From assembly GCA_029262195.1 (NCBI GenBank), contig JAJCZX010000004.1:124001-188000 (forward strand): DNA of 64,000 nucleotides, given 5' to 3'. The notes under the pieces are model-generated. The model saw only the letters and a program-made list of their open reading frames with translations, was not told the origin of the DNA and ran no database searches. Positions 62,535-64,000 of the stretch are shown here, piece by piece (position 1 is the stretch's first letter; the number at the start of each line of letters is the position of its first letter). Made by a program: the position numbers and the translations under genes. Source of the stretch: Gemmatimonadota bacterium (lineage in GTDB: Bacteria > Gemmatimonadota > Gemmatimonadetes > Gemmatimonadales > GWC2-71-9).

Positions 62535-64000
62535 CAGGAAGCCTCAATCGGTTCGAGAGGCACGGCCGGTTCCACAGTCCGAGCACGCAATCGGGCCGTG
62601 AGGCGGTCCAGTGTCACATAAGCAACCGGTACCACGTAAAGCGTCAGCACCGTAGAAAACATCAAACCTCCCACAATCGCATAACCCAAAGGCCTCCTGC
62701 TCGCGGCACCTGCGCCGAGTCCGAGTGCGATCGGCATCGTGGCCATTATGGTGGCAACCGATGTCATCAGGATTGGCCGCAGTCTGATACGGCCCGACTC
62801 CAAAACAGCTTCCACAGCATCGAGGCCACTGGCTCGCAGCTGATTGGCATACTCGACGAGAAGAATAGAATTTTTCGTCACGAGCCCCACCAACAATATC
62901 ATCCCGATCTGGCTGTAGAGATTGAGCGTCGATCCCACCAAAAGAAGAGTTGTCAGCGCTCCGGTCACGGCCAGCGGCACCGAGAGGAGTATCGTCAAAG
63001 GATGGATCAAGGATTCAAACTGCGCTGCGAGCACCATGAACACAACAATGATTGAGAGCGCGAAGGCAAAGTATAGAGCGTTGCCGCTTTCGTTCAACTC
63101 GCGGGACTCTCCCGAGAGGGCGATACTGCTGCCTGACGGCAAAACCTCGGACAATCGGTCCAATGAATCGAGGGCCTCGCCGAGTGTAAAGCCGGGCGCC
63201 AGATTCGCAGTGAGCGTGAACGAACGCACTCTGTCGAAGTGGTTCAACTGTCGTGGTCCCAATCCCTCTCCAACGCTCGCAACGGCATCAAGCTGGATCA
63301 AATCACCACCGCCCCCCCGCACGTAAATACCTGTCATATCGCTCGGAGTCGACCGCGAATCTGGATCGAGTTGAGCAATAACGTCGTAGAGTTTGTTGTT
63401 GCGGGTGAACGTACTGATACGCTGTCCCCCGAGTAGTGTTTGCAGTGCGGTCGATACGTCCCGGATCGAAACGCCGAGATCTTCGGCGCGGTCTCGATCG
63501 AATCTCACGGTTAGCTCCGGCTTGTTCACCCGGTAGTCCGTATCGACGTTGATGAGTCCCGGTATTGCACGAGCTCCGGTTACAATGCGGTCCATGCCAG
63601 CGGCCAGAGAATCGAAGTCAGGATGTCGTACCACGTATTGCACGGGATTTCCGAATCCGCCGAACGCAGGCGGATTGTTGGCGAAGGCGAAGATACCGGG
63701 AATGGCAGAGAACTGAAGCTGTACCTCTCCGAGTATTTCTTGCACTGATCGGTCGCGCTCCTCCCATTCGTCGAGCCTCGCGAAGATGATCCCCGAATTG
63801 ACACGTCCCCCGAATCCTACGATGGAGAAATAGGCTTGAATGCCTTCGGTGCGGCTGAGTATTTCTTCAAGTTGTTTCTGATATCCATCGGTGTAGTCGA
63901 GTGACGCACCCTCCGGTGCCACCGTGAATGCGACGAAGAAGCCTCTGTCCTCGGGCGGGATAAACTCGCGCTCAAGATTAGCAAACACCAATACCGCCGC
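62534..64000 (-). CDS. RND efflux transporter, C-terminal half (runs off window)
   Basis: The last ~489 residues of an AcrB/MdtB-like pump; the open frame continues past the right edge, so the start is outside. The second porter repeat (EREFIPPEDRGFFVAF; FGGRVNSGIIFARLDEWEER) is followed by TM8-12, with the family segment AAQFESLIHPLTILLSVPLA and QIGMILLVGLVTKNSILLVE. It heads the operon with TolC and the adaptor. Confidence 0.93.
   Translation of the reverse strand, partial: AAVLVFANLEREFIPPEDRGFFVAFTVAPEGASLDYTDGYQKQLEEILSRTEGIQAYFSIVGFGGRVNSGIIFARLDEWEERDRSVQEILGEVQLQFSAIPGIFAFANNPPAFGGFGNPVQYVVRHPDFDSLAAGMDRIVTGARAIPGLINVDTDYRVNKPELTVRFDRDRAEDLGVSIRDVSTALQTLLGGQRISTFTRNNKLYDVIAQLDPDSRSTPSDMTGIYVRGGGGDLIQLDAVASVGEGLGPRQLNHFDRVRSFTLTANLAPGFTLGEALDSLDRLSEVLPSGSSIALSGESRELNESGNALYFAFALSIIVVFMVLAAQFESLIHPLTILLSVPLAVTGALTTLLLVGSTLNLYSQIGMILLVGLVTKNSILLVEYANQLRASGLDAVEAVLESGRIRLRPILMTSVATIMATMPIALGLGAGAASRRPLGYAIVGGLMFSTVLTLYVVPVAYVTLDRLTARLRARTVEPAVPLEPIEAS

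Noticed and set aside
60833-63055. Plus-strand frames opposite the RND operon
   Set aside because: Ser/Arg/Pro-rich shadows of the adaptor, TolC and pump genes.

Overview
The window looks like a chromosome segment of a Gemmatimonadota-like bacterium (Acidobacteriota is the main alternative). Four long orphan FtsX/MacB-type permeases of the ADOP kind are present, three of them directly coupled to PadR regulators. There are also a GWxTD protein, many exported M14/M28/DUF885 peptidases, TolB-like propeller proteins, Tat-exported enzymes, an HTH-kinase-permease fusion and RimK-family enzymes. No rRNA, tRNA or CRISPR array was recognised. The assignment rests on gene families read by eye; no search was run.

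Layout: 0.1-3.2 kb, PadR and ADOP permease. 3.2-8.9 kb, a tightly coupled minus-strand operon of three secreted metallopeptidases (M14, DUF885, M28). 9.05-9.4 kb, pterin carbinolamine dehydratase. 9.4-10.3 kb, a REP/RAYT locus. 10.4-11.55 kb, a frameshifted serine hydrolase. 11.7-15.3 kb, the HTH-Ser/Thr kinase-ADOP fusion, next to a 5'-truncated histidine kinase. 16.2-18.3 kb, PepSY lipoprotein and M28 peptidase. 18.5-21.6 kb, second PadR-ADOP pair with a double palindrome in front. 21.6-24.3 kb, FetB-like permease, AlkD-like glycosylase and MscS channel. 24.3-25.1 kb, ribbon-helix-helix/nucleotidyltransferase pair. 25.2-29.1 kb, small exported and membrane proteins, HspQ-like protein, a duplicated helix-hairpin-helix protein and a GWxTD protein. 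29.5-37.4 kb, lipoprotein, DinB, propeller-amidohydrolase, TolB-like protein and a DUF5916 outer-membrane protein. 37.4-40.5 kb, third PadR-ADOP pair. 40.6-47 kb, small coiled-coil protein, DUF1569 pseudogene, Tat-exported class V PLP enzyme, D-aminoacylase, DUF1707/LiaF-like protein, propeller protein and lipoprotein hydrolase. 47.3-51.5 kb, a KamA-like aminomutase / two-subunit CoA-transferase / class III aminotransferase operon. 51.6-55 kb, small genes and a decayed ABC transporter. 55-60 kb, an array of minus-strand modules (RimB-RimK-aspartoacylase, VapBC, nucleotidyltransferase pair) separated by degenerate copies of a kinase gene 5' end and hairpin repeats. 60-64 kb, an RND efflux operon (pump, TolC, membrane fusion protein) running off the right edge.

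Three items deserve most attention. First, the 47-51 kb operon encodes a logical route from an alpha-amino acid through a beta-amino acid and beta-keto acid to a 3-oxoacyl-CoA that does not match canonical lysine fermentation. Second, a single polypeptide joins an XRE-type DNA-binding domain, a protein kinase and an ADOP permease; it is the only ADOP here without a PadR partner. Third, in the 55-60 kb array small modules sit between repeated kinase-leader remnants, two of which carry a two-hairpin element with compensatory stem changes. The window also holds several frameshifted or truncated genes. Either this is genuine decay of accessory DNA or some indels are assembly errors; read-level data would decide.
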